Positions 25,364-33,229 of a stretch of DNA of 64,000 nt are shown piece after piece. The notes under the pieces are model-generated. The model was not told the origin of the DNA. It did not search any database and saw only the letters and a list, made by a program, of their open reading frames with translations. The translations under genes and the position numbers were made by a program. The DNA lies in assembly GCF_014205295.1 (NCBI RefSeq), contig NZ_JACHNF010000001.1, forward strand, positions 6,510,001-6,574,000, in the 5' to 3' direction. This DNA is from Kribbella solani. Its GTDB lineage: Bacteria > Actinomycetota > Actinomycetes > Propionibacteriales > Kribbellaceae. Positions within the stretch are counted from its first letter, which is position 1; each line of letters begins with the position of its first letter.

Positions 25364-26654
25364 CGTCCTCGCGTCCGTCCGCGACTGGTACACGTCCGGC
25401 GAACGGTTCGCGCTGGCGACGGTGATCGGCACGTTCCGGTCGGCGCCGCGCCGGCCCGGGGCGACGATGGCGGTCGCCGCGGACGGCACGGTCGTGGGCA
25501 GCGTCTCCGGCGGCTGCGTCGAGGGCGACGTGTACGCGGTGGCAGAGGAGGTGATCCGATCGGGCGTCCCGGTGGTTCGCCGCTACGGGATCTCCGACGA
25601 CGCCGGTTTCGCGGTCGGCCTGACCTGCGGCGGCATCCTGGACGTCCTGGTCGAACCAGTGGACCAGACGTCGTACCCAGAGTTCGCCACCATCGCGGAC
25701 GCAATCCAGTCAGCCCACCCAACAGCAGTCGCAACCATAGTCACCCCAGGCCCCCAACTAGGCCACCGACTGGCCATCCAACCTCCACCCCTCAACCTCA
25801 CCTCCACCTCCTCCTCGGCCGTTCTCGGTGGCTGGCCCGGTGTCAGCAGCGGAGGTGGGTTTGGTGATCCGGGGCTGGATGCGGCGGTGGTTGCGGATGC
25901 GTGGGGGATGCTTGACAGCGGGTCCAGTGGCATTCGTGAGTACGGGCCGCACGGCGAGTGTGGGCGGCGGGAGGTCGCGGTGTTCGTGCAGGTGCTGGCG
26001 CCGCCGCCGCGGATGTTCGTGTTCGGGGCGATCGACTTCGCGGCCGCGGTCGCGCGGGTCGGCAAGTTCCTCGGGTACCACGTGACCGTGTGCGACGCGC
26101 GGGCCGTGTTCGCGACCCGGGCGCGGTTCCCGGAGGCGGACGAGGTGGTGGTCGACTGGCCGCACCGGTTCCTGGCCGGTGCGCTGGACACCGTCGACCA
26201 CCGGACGGTGATGTGCGTGCTCACACATGATCCGAAGTTCGACGTACCGCTGCTGGAGGTGGCGTTGCGGACGGACGCGGGATACATCGGGGCGATGGGT
26301 TCGCGGCGTACCCACGAGGACCGATTGACGCGGTTGCGGGCCGCCGGCCTGAGCGAGGCCGAGCTCGCGCGGATGTCGTCGCCGACCGGGCTGGACCTCG
26401 GCGCGCGGACCCCTGAGGAGACCGCGATCTCGATCGCCGCGGAGATCATCGCGAGCCGCACCGCCGCGACCGCCCGGCCGCTCTCGACCACCACCGGGCG
26501 GATCCACGGCGCTCCCCATCCGGACCCCGTCGCCCTCGGCCCGGACCCCCAGACTCCCCACCCGGAGCCCGCCGTGCTCGGCCCGGACCCCCAGCCTCGG
26601 CGCCCGGAGCGGCACGTCGCGGTGGCCGAGGCCTACGAACCGGTCCGGGCCTGA
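25356..26654 (+). CDS. XdhC/CoxI family Mo-enzyme maturation protein
   Basis: A 432-residue protein expected to sulfurate or insert the Mo cofactor into the preceding hydroxylase. The N-terminal XdhC-CoxI domain (residues about 1-100) shows PRRPGATMAV and SGGCVEGDV; the C-terminal Rossmann-type XdhC domain (about 215-370) begins PPPRMFVFGAIDF and contains AMGSRRTHEDRL. The linker (about 105-190) is anomalous, with codons rare elsewhere here and long C-rich runs. The last ~60 residues hold a Pro-rich near-duplicate (ALGPDPQTPHPEP and VLGPDPQPRRPE). The start is GTG, overlapping the small subunit. Confidence 0.82.
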   Translation: MRDVLASVRDWYTSGERFALATVIGTFRSAPRRPGATMAVAADGTVVGSVSGGCVEGDVYAVAEEVIRSGVPVVRRYGISDDAGFAVGLTCGGILDVLVEPVDQTSYPEFATIADAIQSAHPTAVATIVTPGPQLGHRLAIQPPPLNLTSTSSSAVLGGWPGVSSGGGFGDPGLDAAVVADAWGMLDSGSSGIREYGPHGECGRREVAVFVQVLAPPPRMFVFGAIDFAAAVARVGKFLGYHVTVCDARAVFATRARFPEADEVVVDWPHRFLAGALDTVDHRTVMCVLTHDPKFDVPLLEVALRTDAGYIGAMGSRRTHEDRLTRLRAAGLSEAELARMSSPTGLDLGARTPEETAISIAAEIIASRTAATARPLSTTTGRIHGAPHPDPVALGPDPQTPHPEPAVLGPDPQPRRPERHVAVAEAYEPVRA

Positions 26655-26704
26655 GCCGGTTGCCAACAGCAACAACCCTGCACGGCGGTCACGCGGATCG
26701 TGTT

Positions 26705-26730
26705 CCGCGCGGCGGCCGCTTGGCGCGCGG
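26705..26730 (-). terminator. GC-rich hairpin between convergent genes
   Basis: CCGCGCG (26705-26711) pairs perfectly with CGCGCGG (26724-26730) around a 12-nt loop, in the gap between the XdhC-like gene and the convergent MFS gene. It could end transcription from either side, but it lacks a T-run. Confidence 0.3.
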
Positions 26731-26750
26731 ATTGTGATCTCGTCGGAGGT

Positions 26751-28121
26751 TCAGCTGGTGAGGACGAGCGCCTTGGTGTCGCGGCCGGTGAATGCCGTGA
26801 TGGCGGTGAGGATGACACCCGCGGCGCTGAGCAGGATGGCGGTGCGGAGGCCGTCGATCGGTTCGGCGCTTTGGCCGGCGATCGCGACCAGGACGGCGAG
26901 GCCGACCGCGTTGCCGACCTGCTGTCCGGTCGAGGCGGTGCCGGAGCCGACGCCCTGGTGTTCAGGCGCGACGCCGGTGGACGCGGCGGCGTACATGGTG
27001 GTGAACGCGCTGCCCTGGCCGAGACCGAGGACCAGCAGCGCCGGGACCAGGACCGCGTACGAGGCGGTGGTCGAGATGATCAACCCGAGCACCGCGACGC
27101 CGGCGCCCGCGATCGCCAGGCTGGCCGCGAGCGTGACGTGCAGGCCGAAGCGGGTGGCGAGCCGGCCGCCGAGGTTGGCGCCGACGAAGATCGCGACCGT
27201 GGGTACGAGGTAGGCGAGCCCGGTTTGCAGGGCGTTGTAGCCGTGGACGTCCTGGAAGTAGACGGTCTCGAAGTACAGCAGCGGGCCGAGGGTCGCCGCG
27301 AAGAGCGTGATCACGCTGACGCCGGTACGCAGGTTGCGGATTCGCAGCAACGCCAACGGGAGCAGGGGATCGGCCGACCGCGACTCGATCAGTACGAAGA
27401 GCGCGAGCAGCACGGCGCCGATCACGCCCGCGAGCACACTCGCCGTACTCCAGCCGGTCGCCGGGCCCTGGACCAGCGCGAACACGATCGCGGTGATACC
27501 GGCGGTCGCCGAAAGCGCGCCCGGTACGTCGAACCGGCGGCCGTGCCGTACGGAACCGTCGGCCGGGAGCAGCAGCACGGCGGCGACGACCCCGATCACG
27601 GCCAGCGGTACGTTCACGAAGAAGATCGCCGGCCAGCCGAACGCCTGGGTGAGTACGCCGCCGAGCAGCGAACCGAGCGCCATCCCGCTACCGCCGGCGG
27701 CACCCCAGATCGAGAACGCCCGGTTGCGTTCGCGGCCTTCCTCGAAGAGCGTGCCGATCAGGGACAGGGTCGCCGGTGCGAGTACCGCGCCGCCGAAGCC
27801 CTGGACGGCGCGGGCGCCGATCAGCAGGCCGGGGTCGGTGGCCAGGCCGCCGGCGAGGGACGAGACGCCGTACAGCAGCAGGCCGGCGGTGAACATCCGG
27901 CGCCTGCCGAGCAGGTCGGACATCCGCCCGCCGAGGAGCAGGAAGCCGCCGAACACCACCGCGTACCCGCTCACCACCCATTGCAGGTTGTGCGCCGCGA
28001 AGCCGAGCTCCCGCCCGATGTCCGGTACGGCGACGAACACGATCGTGTAGTCGATCGCGATGATCAGCTGCGCGAACGCCAGCAAAGCCAGGATCATCGG
28101 CTTATTTAGGATATTAGACAT
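26751..28121 (-). CDS. MFS drug-efflux transporter (DHA2-like, 14 TM)
   Basis: A 456-residue major facilitator with about 14 hydrophobic segments. Seen: motif D1-like IDYTIVFVAVPDIGREL in TM1, motif A GGRMSDLLGRRRMF, and the motif C-like GMALGSLLGGVLTQAFGW. Such proteins export drugs or dyes by proton antiport. The ATG at 28121 is preceded by AGGAG at good spacing. The start codon lies inside a 15-bp palindrome shared with the promoter of the neighbouring Rrf2 regulator, so that regulator very probably represses it. The substrate is unknown. Confidence 0.88.
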   Translation of the reverse strand: MSNILNKPMILALLAFAQLIIAIDYTIVFVAVPDIGRELGFAAHNLQWVVSGYAVVFGGFLLLGGRMSDLLGRRRMFTAGLLLYGVSSLAGGLATDPGLLIGARAVQGFGGAVLAPATLSLIGTLFEEGRERNRAFSIWGAAGGSGMALGSLLGGVLTQAFGWPAIFFVNVPLAVIGVVAAVLLLPADGSVRHGRRFDVPGALSATAGITAIVFALVQGPATGWSTASVLAGVIGAVLLALFVLIESRSADPLLPLALLRIRNLRTGVSVITLFAATLGPLLYFETVYFQDVHGYNALQTGLAYLVPTVAIFVGANLGGRLATRFGLHVTLAASLAIAGAGVAVLGLIISTTASYAVLVPALLVLGLGQGSAFTTMYAAASTGVAPEHQGVGSGTASTGQQVGNAVGLAVLVAIAGQSAEPIDGLRTAILLSAAGVILTAITAFTGRDTKALVLTS

Positions 28122-28123
28122 CC
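28109..28123. promoter_or_regulatory. Candidate Rrf2 operator overlapping the MFS start
   Basis: GGATATTAGACATCC is an imperfect palindrome covering the MFS start codon. It matches 12 of 15 bases of the element upstream of the Rrf2 gene (28655-28669) and is AT-rich in a GC-rich genome. A repressor bound here would block translation-start and early transcription regions. Confidence 0.55.
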
Positions 28124-28166
28124 AGAATCAACTCCTGGGGAAAGTGGGTTGTGCGGACGAGGAGGC

Positions 28167-28649
28167 TCAGGACTTGAGGTTCGTGAAGTGGTTCCGGACG
28201 TTGTCCGGGGCCTCGGGGGTGTAAGTGACCACTCGAGCGGCGATGTCGGCGATGGACTGGCTCGACAGTTCGCGACGGTATGTGAGCTCGGCGGAGCGCA
28301 TCGCCTGGGAGATCAGACAGGCCTTGGTGTAGTCGACCTTCGGATCGGCGGCCGGTCCGGCCTTCAGGATCTGCGTACAGCGGAAGGCCTCGTCCGGGCC
28401 GTCGATGGCGACCACGATGTCGAGCAGGCTGATGTTCTTCGGGTCCCGGGCGAGCTGGAAGCCGCCCTTCGGTCCGGAGACGGAGGTGAGGATGCCGGCC
28501 CGGGTGAGCGCCTGGAGCTGCTTGTTCAGGTACGCCGTCGGCAGGTCGTAGAACGCGGCGAGGCGCTTGGCCGTGACCGCCGCGCCGGGCATCCAGCTGA
28601 GGTTCACGCAGCTGTGCATAGCCCATTCCACGCCCTCGTTCATCTTCAC
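28167..28649 (-). CDS. Rrf2 family transcriptional regulator
   Basis: A 160-residue Rrf2-type winged-helix regulator. Seen: the N-terminal helix GVEWAMHSCVNLSWMPG, the recognition region LAAFYDLPTAYLNKQLQALTRAG and the wing GPKGGFQLARD. Only two cysteines lie in the C-terminal sensor region (about 92 and 109), not the three-Cys cluster motif of IscR/NsrR, so Fe-S sensing is doubtful. The start is GTG at 28649 or ATG at 28643; neither has a strong Shine-Dalgarno. It probably represses itself and the downstream MFS gene through the shared palindrome. Confidence 0.87.
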   Translation of the reverse strand: MKMNEGVEWAMHSCVNLSWMPGAAVTAKRLAAFYDLPTAYLNKQLQALTRAGILTSVSGPKGGFQLARDPKNISLLDIVVAIDGPDEAFRCTQILKAGPAADPKVDYTKACLISQAMRSAELTYRRELSSQSIADIAARVVTYTPEAPDNVRNHFTNLKS

Positions 28650-28654
28650 AATCT

Positions 28655-28669
28655 GGATATTAAATGTCC
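28655..28669. promoter_or_regulatory. Candidate Rrf2 operator upstream of its own gene
   Basis: GGATATTAAATGTCC lies 5-6 nt upstream of the Rrf2 start and is a near-perfect palindrome matching the element at the MFS start (28109-28123). The common form is GGATATTARAYRTCC. This fits autoregulation plus control of the transporter. Confidence 0.55.
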
Positions 28670-28712
28670 TGAATGTGTCTGGTCAAGTGGTCGCCGCCGG
28701 GCCGGCGAACGG

Positions 28713-29666
28713 TCAGACCGCCGCGGCGGTGACCGCGGCGCGTTCGAGCGCGAGCGTACGGCGGCGGGTGTGCATGCTGTCGAACGTGAACAACGCCAGC
28801 GCGACCCACACCAGGCTGAAGCCGACCCAGCGCATCGACGTCATCTGCTCGTGGAAGATCACCAGTCCACAGATGAACTGCATGATCGGGGCGATGTAGT
28901 TCAGCAGCCCGAGCGTGGTCAGCGAGACCCGGGTGGCGGCCGCGCCGAACATCAGCAGCGGCACGGCGGTGATCGGCCCGGTCAGTACGACCAGTGCCAG
29001 GTACCCGGCGCCGTGGTGGGTGACCGTCGCGTCCCCGTGCATCCCGAGTACGGCGATCGCGACCAGCGCGAGCGGCGCGACCGTACCCGACTCGATCGCC
29101 ATCCCCTCGATCGCGCCGGCGCCGGCCTTCTTCTTCGCCAGCCCGTAGAACCCGAACGAGAAGGTCAGCGCGATCGCCACCCACGGTGGTTTCCCGTTCT
29201 CGATCGCGAGCCCGAGGACGGCCACGAACGCGATCCCGAGCGCGGTCCACTGCATCGGGCGAAGCTTTTCCTTCAGCACGAAGACGCCGAGCAGGACGGT
29301 GAACAGCGGGGTGATGAAGTACCCGAGCGACGTTTCCACGACATGCCCGTGGCCGACGGCCCAGATGTACGTACCCCAGTTGACCGAGATGAGAAAGGCG
29401 GCCGCGATCAACGGCCACCGCCGCCGCGGCTCGGCGAGCAACGCCTTCACCTGCCCGAACTTCCGCAGCGTGACGACCAGCACCACGATCGTGACCAGCG
29501 ACCAGACGATCCGATGCGCCAGCAGCTCGACCGCGCCGGTCTGATCCAGCAACTTCCAGTACAGCGGAAAGAGCCCCCAGATCAAGTACGCACTGAATCC
29601 GAGAAAGAACCCCCGTCGCTGTTCTGGCACCGGGTCAGCGTAAGCCCCGCCGACAGTTGCATCCAA
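28713..29666 (-). CDS. rarD: RarD-like EamA family transporter
   Basis: A 317-residue ten-TM permease of the drug/metabolite transporter superfamily, RarD subgroup. Seen: the N-terminal GFFLGFSAYLIWGLFPLYWK, then VELLAHRIVWS and NWGTYIWAVGHGHVVETSLGY, all hallmarks of RarD. The role is unknown despite the historical chloramphenicol-sensitivity name. It is monocistronic on the minus strand, 63 bp from the Rrf2 gene start region. Confidence 0.88.
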   Translation of the reverse strand: MDATVGGAYADPVPEQRRGFFLGFSAYLIWGLFPLYWKLLDQTGAVELLAHRIVWSLVTIVVLVVTLRKFGQVKALLAEPRRRWPLIAAAFLISVNWGTYIWAVGHGHVVETSLGYFITPLFTVLLGVFVLKEKLRPMQWTALGIAFVAVLGLAIENGKPPWVAIALTFSFGFYGLAKKKAGAGAIEGMAIESGTVAPLALVAIAVLGMHGDATVTHHGAGYLALVVLTGPITAVPLLMFGAAATRVSLTTLGLLNYIAPIMQFICGLVIFHEQMTSMRWVGFSLVWVALALFTFDSMHTRRRTLALERAAVTAAAV

Positions 29667-29741
29667 CTTGTTTGCTCATGACGTGAGACGCGGGGGTACT
29701 AGGCTGCGCGGCGACCTGTAAGGACACCCAGGAGGTGGCAA

Positions 29742-30230
29742 GTGGTATCTGTCAGTAGTCGGCACCACGAAGACATCTTCCGGAGCGCGGCTGGAGCGGT
29801 CGCGCTGACCCCGGAAGAGCAGGCGCTCGCGGCGCCGAAGGTGCGGAAAGCGGTGGAGGCGGCGGTGAATCAGGCGGCCTCGGATGTGAAGGCGTTTCTC
29901 GACAGCAACGGGAGCTCGGGGGCGAATGGGTTCGGAGCGTATCTGAAAGCCGGGGACAGTTCGAGGCGGAGGACTGGGGATGCGGCGACGCGGCTGGGGG
30001 AGGACGTAGCCAGTTCGGTGGTGAGCCCGAATGCCTACCAGACCATGAGGCAGGCCGCGGGGGCGTACATCGGGGAGGCGGTCCGAGCCGCCGCACAGGA
30101 CGTGGTTCTCGGCGCGGCACGCGAAGGGAACCGCTCGGCACGCGCTGCCGGAACCGCCGCGAGCACTGACACCGCGCGGCTGAGGCGCGACGACAGCAAA
30201 AAGGGTAAGGGCTGGGGCTGGGGCAGGTAA
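29742..30230 (+). CDS. Hypothetical protein, Ala-rich with basic Gly/Trp tail
   Basis: A 162-residue protein I do not recognise. It is real by its strong Shine-Dalgarno (AGGAGGT 6 nt before the GTG) and an upstream TAGGCT box at about 29700. It has no signal peptide or TM helix. The body is helical and Ala-rich (LTPEEQALAAPKVRKAVEAA); the tail is charged and ends KKGKGWGWGR. It is divergent from rarD. It could be a nucleoid- or membrane-associated small protein, but nothing in the sequence proves this. Confidence 0.6.
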   Translation: MVSVSSRHHEDIFRSAAGAVALTPEEQALAAPKVRKAVEAAVNQAASDVKAFLDSNGSSGANGFGAYLKAGDSSRRRTGDAATRLGEDVASSVVSPNAYQTMRQAAGAYIGEAVRAAAQDVVLGAAREGNRSARAAGTAASTDTARLRRDDSKKGKGWGWGR

Positions 30231-30314
30231 GAATGCGGCACGAGCCTTCCAGCGCTGAACCTGTGCGCTGACCGCTGCCCATCCCGTCTGCTGCTCCATC
30301 GGCTCAGGTGGCGC

Positions 30315-30354
30315 GGGGCGGGGTGGGTTGGGGGGATGGGGTTGGATGGGAGGG
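30315..30354 (+). other. G-quadruplex-forming tract before a start codon
   Basis: Seven runs of three or more G (30315-30318, 30320-30323, 30325-30327, 30330-30335, 30338-30341, 30348-30350, 30352-30354) are separated by 1-6 nt on the coding strand, immediately upstream of the GAGGAGG ribosome-binding site of the next gene. The tract satisfies the usual G3+N1-7 rule more than once and would also be in the mRNA leader. Confidence 0.5.
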
Positions 30355-30370
30355 TGATGAGGAGGCGCGT

Positions 30371-31123
30371 GTGGGTGTGAGGACCGGGCTGGTTTCGGTG
30401 ACGTTTCGGCAGTTGGCGGTTGATCAGGTGGTGGAGGTCGCGGCCAGGTCGGGGCTGGCGGCGGTCGAGTGGGGTGGGGACATTCACGTGCCGCTCGGCA
30501 ATCTGGTGAACGCCAAGCGGGTCCGGAATCTGACCGAGGTGCATGGGTTGCAGGTCGCGGCGTACGGCTCGTATCTGCGGGCCGGAAGTGCTGACCGGGA
30601 GGAGATGCGCTCCGCGGTCGCCACCGCCGAGGCGCTCGGTGCGCCGCGGATTCGGGTCTGGGCCGGTAACGTCGGGACCGCGGACGCCGGTGTCGGGGAC
30701 CGGATGGCGGTCACCCGCGGGCTCGGTGAGCTCGCCGACATGGCTGCCGGCGCGGGGATCGAGATCGCGATGGAGTTCCACCGGAACACGCTCACCGACG
30801 AGGTCGACTCGACGATCACGCTGCTGCTCGATGTGGGCGCGCCGAACCTCAAGACGTACTGGCAGCCGCCGGTCGACCTCGACGATGCCGAGTGTCTGCG
30901 GCAGTTGGAGGCGCTGATGCCGTGGCTGAGCACCGTGCATGTGTTCTCGTGGTGGCCGTCCAACAACCGGTTACCGCTGGCTGCCCGGGAGTCGCTGTGG
31001 CGCCCGGTCCTGGAGCGCCTTGCTGCCGAGCCGCGCGAGATCAACGCTCTCCTGGAGTTCGTCGCCGACGATTCCCCCGAACAATTCACCAAAGATGCGG
31101 CGGATCTGCACGGCTGGGTCTAG
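30371..31123 (+). CDS. Sugar phosphate isomerase/epimerase (AP-endonuclease 2 fold)
   Basis: A 250-residue TIM-barrel protein of the xylose-isomerase-like family. Seen: GLVSVTFRQL at the first strand, GLAAVEWGGDIHVP, the conserved Glu in IEIAMEFHRN, a metal-binding-type region around LKTYWQPP, and TVHVFSWWPS. I chose the GTG at 30371 because GAGGAGG precedes it by 5 nt; a GTG at 30377 is equally placed, and anything further upstream reads through the G-rich tract. The substrate is unknown. The stop TAG overlaps, base for base, a TAG on the opposite strand. Confidence 0.78.
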   Translation: MGVRTGLVSVTFRQLAVDQVVEVAARSGLAAVEWGGDIHVPLGNLVNAKRVRNLTEVHGLQVAAYGSYLRAGSADREEMRSAVATAEALGAPRIRVWAGNVGTADAGVGDRMAVTRGLGELADMAAGAGIEIAMEFHRNTLTDEVDSTITLLLDVGAPNLKTYWQPPVDLDDAECLRQLEALMPWLSTVHVFSWWPSNNRLPLAARESLWRPVLERLAAEPREINALLEFVADDSPEQFTKDAADLHGWV

Positions 31124-31323
31124 GAGACCGGTTCGTACAACGCGATGGCCAGTTTGCCGCCGGCCGGGTGGCCGGCGTTGATGTAGAAGCTGACGGTCTT
31201 CGGCTGGGTTTGGGCGTCCTCGGACATCCACCCGAACCCGCCGCTCATCGGCCCGTCCTGATGCGCGGTCAGGCCGTCCCAGCGCGTCCACACCCCGGCG
31301 CCGATCCCGAGTGTTCTCCGGGG
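31120..31323 (-). pseudogene. Orphan 3' fragment or tiny gene after the toxin gene
   Basis: A 67-codon open frame directly follows, in the same frame, the TAA of the AbiEii-HAD gene and ends in a TAG overlapping the convergent isomerase stop. Part of it reads like real protein (GFGWMSEDAQTQPK, then VSFYINAGHPAGGKLAIALYEP in two blocks). The only starts are a GTG at 31293 without a Shine-Dalgarno, or an internal ATG. The best reading is the remnant C-terminus of a lost gene. A 57-aa gene or read-through extension of the toxin is possible. Family not recognised. Confidence 0.35.
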
Positions 31324-33225
31324 TTACGTGCGTTCGGAGCCGGCGTTGCGCCGAGCTGCGGTGGCTGGAGTGGTGGTGACCGGGGTGGTGGCGGGGGATT
31401 GCAGGCGTTCGGGCAGGGGGAGGTGGGCTACCCGGTTCAGGTGGCCCATGTCTTGCAGGATGGTGTGGGCGGCCGCGGCGGCTGCTGTGCCGGGTTGATA
31501 GCCCGCGGCCAGGCCGACTGCTTTGAACATGTCGACGTCGTTGCTGCCGTCGCCGATCGCGATGGTGCGTTCGCGGGGGATGCCAAGTTCCCGGCTCCAG
31601 CCCTCGATCGCGGTGACCTTGCCGGGGCCGTCGACCAGGCCGCTGACCTCACCGGTCAGCACCCCGTCCTCGATCCCGAGCTGCCCGGCCGCGTACCGCT
31701 GCACGCCGAGACGCTCGGCGAGTGGCGCGACGATCGCGTCGAAACCTCCGCTGGCGATCGCGATCTCGTGGCCGGCGTCCTTCAGGTCGCGGATCAGTTC
31801 GATCACGCCGTCGCTGAGTTCGACGGTGTCGGCGACTTCGCGGACCAGCGCCGCGTCGACGCCTGCCAGCACGGCGATCTTGGCGCGGATCGAAGTCTCG
31901 TAGTCCGGCGCGTGCACGGCTTCGAGCTCGGCCAGCAGGCCGGCCTTCTCCGCGAGAGTGTGCAGGGTGTCGTGCTTGCTCAGCGTCTTGTCGACGTCGA
32001 ACACGAACAGGTGCCTCTGCAGCGGAACGAGCGGCTGGTGCTCGCCCGCGTCCGGTCGGATCATCACGGCGGACGCATGCTCCGGGCGGTTTGCCGGGGT
32101 GAGCGCGGCGCGGTCCATCGCGGCAGCCACCTCGCTCCGGACCGATGCTTGCCATTGGCCCCGAACGGGATCCCAGACCCCGTGGCCCGGCTCCGCGGCG
32201 CCGTCCAGGAACGTTCCGATCGTCTCCACCATGGTCCCGAAGTCCGGATAGTCCTGTAGCTGCCGGACCTTGTCACGTAGTTGATCGAAGCCCTGATTCC
32301 AAAGGATCCCGACCTCGCCGTCCTGCGCCGGCGCTTGACCGTAGAACCGGTACGGTCGCGGCGGTCCGCCCAGGTCGGTCTCGCGCCACTGCCAGTTCTC
32401 CGCCATCGCGGTCCGCAGCTTTTCGCCGTCGACCGGACAGGTACGCGCGATGTAGTACAGATCGGCGATGTCCTTGAATCGCGGCGCGAGGATACCGTCG
32501 CCGACACCAGGCTGGCAGGAGAGTGCCGCCATCTTGTCGGCGGCCAGGTCCGCGATCGGTCGCAGCAGCGGCGTGATCGGCCGCAATCCGGGCAGCTGAA
32601 CGCCGACGATCGACCGGCGGGCGCGCTCGGATTCGCTGGTGCGCTGAATCATCGTCGGCAGCTTCACATCGACCTCGATCGAGAAGCTGTCCCCAGCCCG
32701 CCGTAGGCCCAGCGGCCCGCGGCGGTCGTCGACCGGGTGGACATCGAGGGCGAACACGGCGCGCCCCCTGCCCCCGACCTGCACGTCGCGAGTCGTGTAC
32801 CGCACCAGTCCGGCCAGGCCGACGCCTCCGTCGATCCCGTCCCGCCGTCGCGGGGCAGCGTCCAGTACGGCTGCACGGACGCGCGCTACGTACTCGTCGT
32901 CCGGAAGATGACCAAGTGCGCTGTTGTAGATGTCCAGATCGTTCGCGGTCCGCGCCAGCTCGTACACCGGGTCGATGGCGCCGCCGGCCACCGCGCCCGG
33001 CCAGGTCTCGGCGTACGCCGGCAGCGGATTCGACCCGGTCGCCTCCCAGTCGTCACCGCCCTGGTTCAGCTGGCTGAGGAAGTCGCCGGCGATCAGCTGT
33101 CGCAGCGCGCGGTCGGCCGTGAATCGCGGTGTACTGATCTGTTGCAGCCGATCGAGCAGCTGGTCCCAGGTACGAAACGCGCCGCGGAACTCGAGGTGAT
33201 GGAGGTGATTGTCGAATCCGGCCAT
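31324..33225 (-). CDS. AbiEii-like nucleotidyltransferase toxin fused to a HAD-IB phosphatase
   Basis: A 633-residue two-domain protein. The N-terminal part (about 20-290) resembles AbiEii/DUF1814 toxins of type IV toxin-antitoxin systems: a DxD in RTANDLDIYNS (Asp96/Asp98), ADLAADKMAAL (Lys231) and RFKDIADLYYIAR. After a linker, residues about 404-605 form a complete phosphoserine-phosphatase-like HAD: FVFDVDKTLS (Asp410/Asp412), IASGG (Ser492), Lys536 and IGDGSNDVDM (Asp559/Asp563). The tail is Thr/Pro/Ala-rich. It follows an AbiEi-like antitoxin gene by 4 nt. The known AbiEii toxins are single-domain; the fused phosphatase is the unusual part. Its role (reversal, second effector, or housekeeping) is unknown. 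Confidence 0.72.
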   Translation of the reverse strand: MAGFDNHLHHLEFRGAFRTWDQLLDRLQQISTPRFTADRALRQLIAGDFLSQLNQGGDDWEATGSNPLPAYAETWPGAVAGGAIDPVYELARTANDLDIYNSALGHLPDDEYVARVRAAVLDAAPRRRDGIDGGVGLAGLVRYTTRDVQVGGRGRAVFALDVHPVDDRRGPLGLRRAGDSFSIEVDVKLPTMIQRTSESERARRSIVGVQLPGLRPITPLLRPIADLAADKMAALSCQPGVGDGILAPRFKDIADLYYIARTCPVDGEKLRTAMAENWQWRETDLGGPPRPYRFYGQAPAQDGEVGILWNQGFDQLRDKVRQLQDYPDFGTMVETIGTFLDGAAEPGHGVWDPVRGQWQASVRSEVAAAMDRAALTPANRPEHASAVMIRPDAGEHQPLVPLQRHLFVFDVDKTLSKHDTLHTLAEKAGLLAELEAVHAPDYETSIRAKIAVLAGVDAALVREVADTVELSDGVIELIRDLKDAGHEIAIASGGFDAIVAPLAERLGVQRYAAGQLGIEDGVLTGEVSGLVDGPGKVTAIEGWSRELGIPRERTIAIGDGSNDVDMFKAVGLAAGYQPGTAAAAAAHTILQDMGHLNRVAHLPLPERLQSPATTPVTTTPATAARRNAGSERT

Positions 33226-33229
33226 GTCC

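Noticed and set aside
28167..28649. Rrf2 protein as an Fe-S sensor of IscR or NsrR type
   Set aside because: Only two cysteines in the sensor region, not the three-Cys cluster motif.
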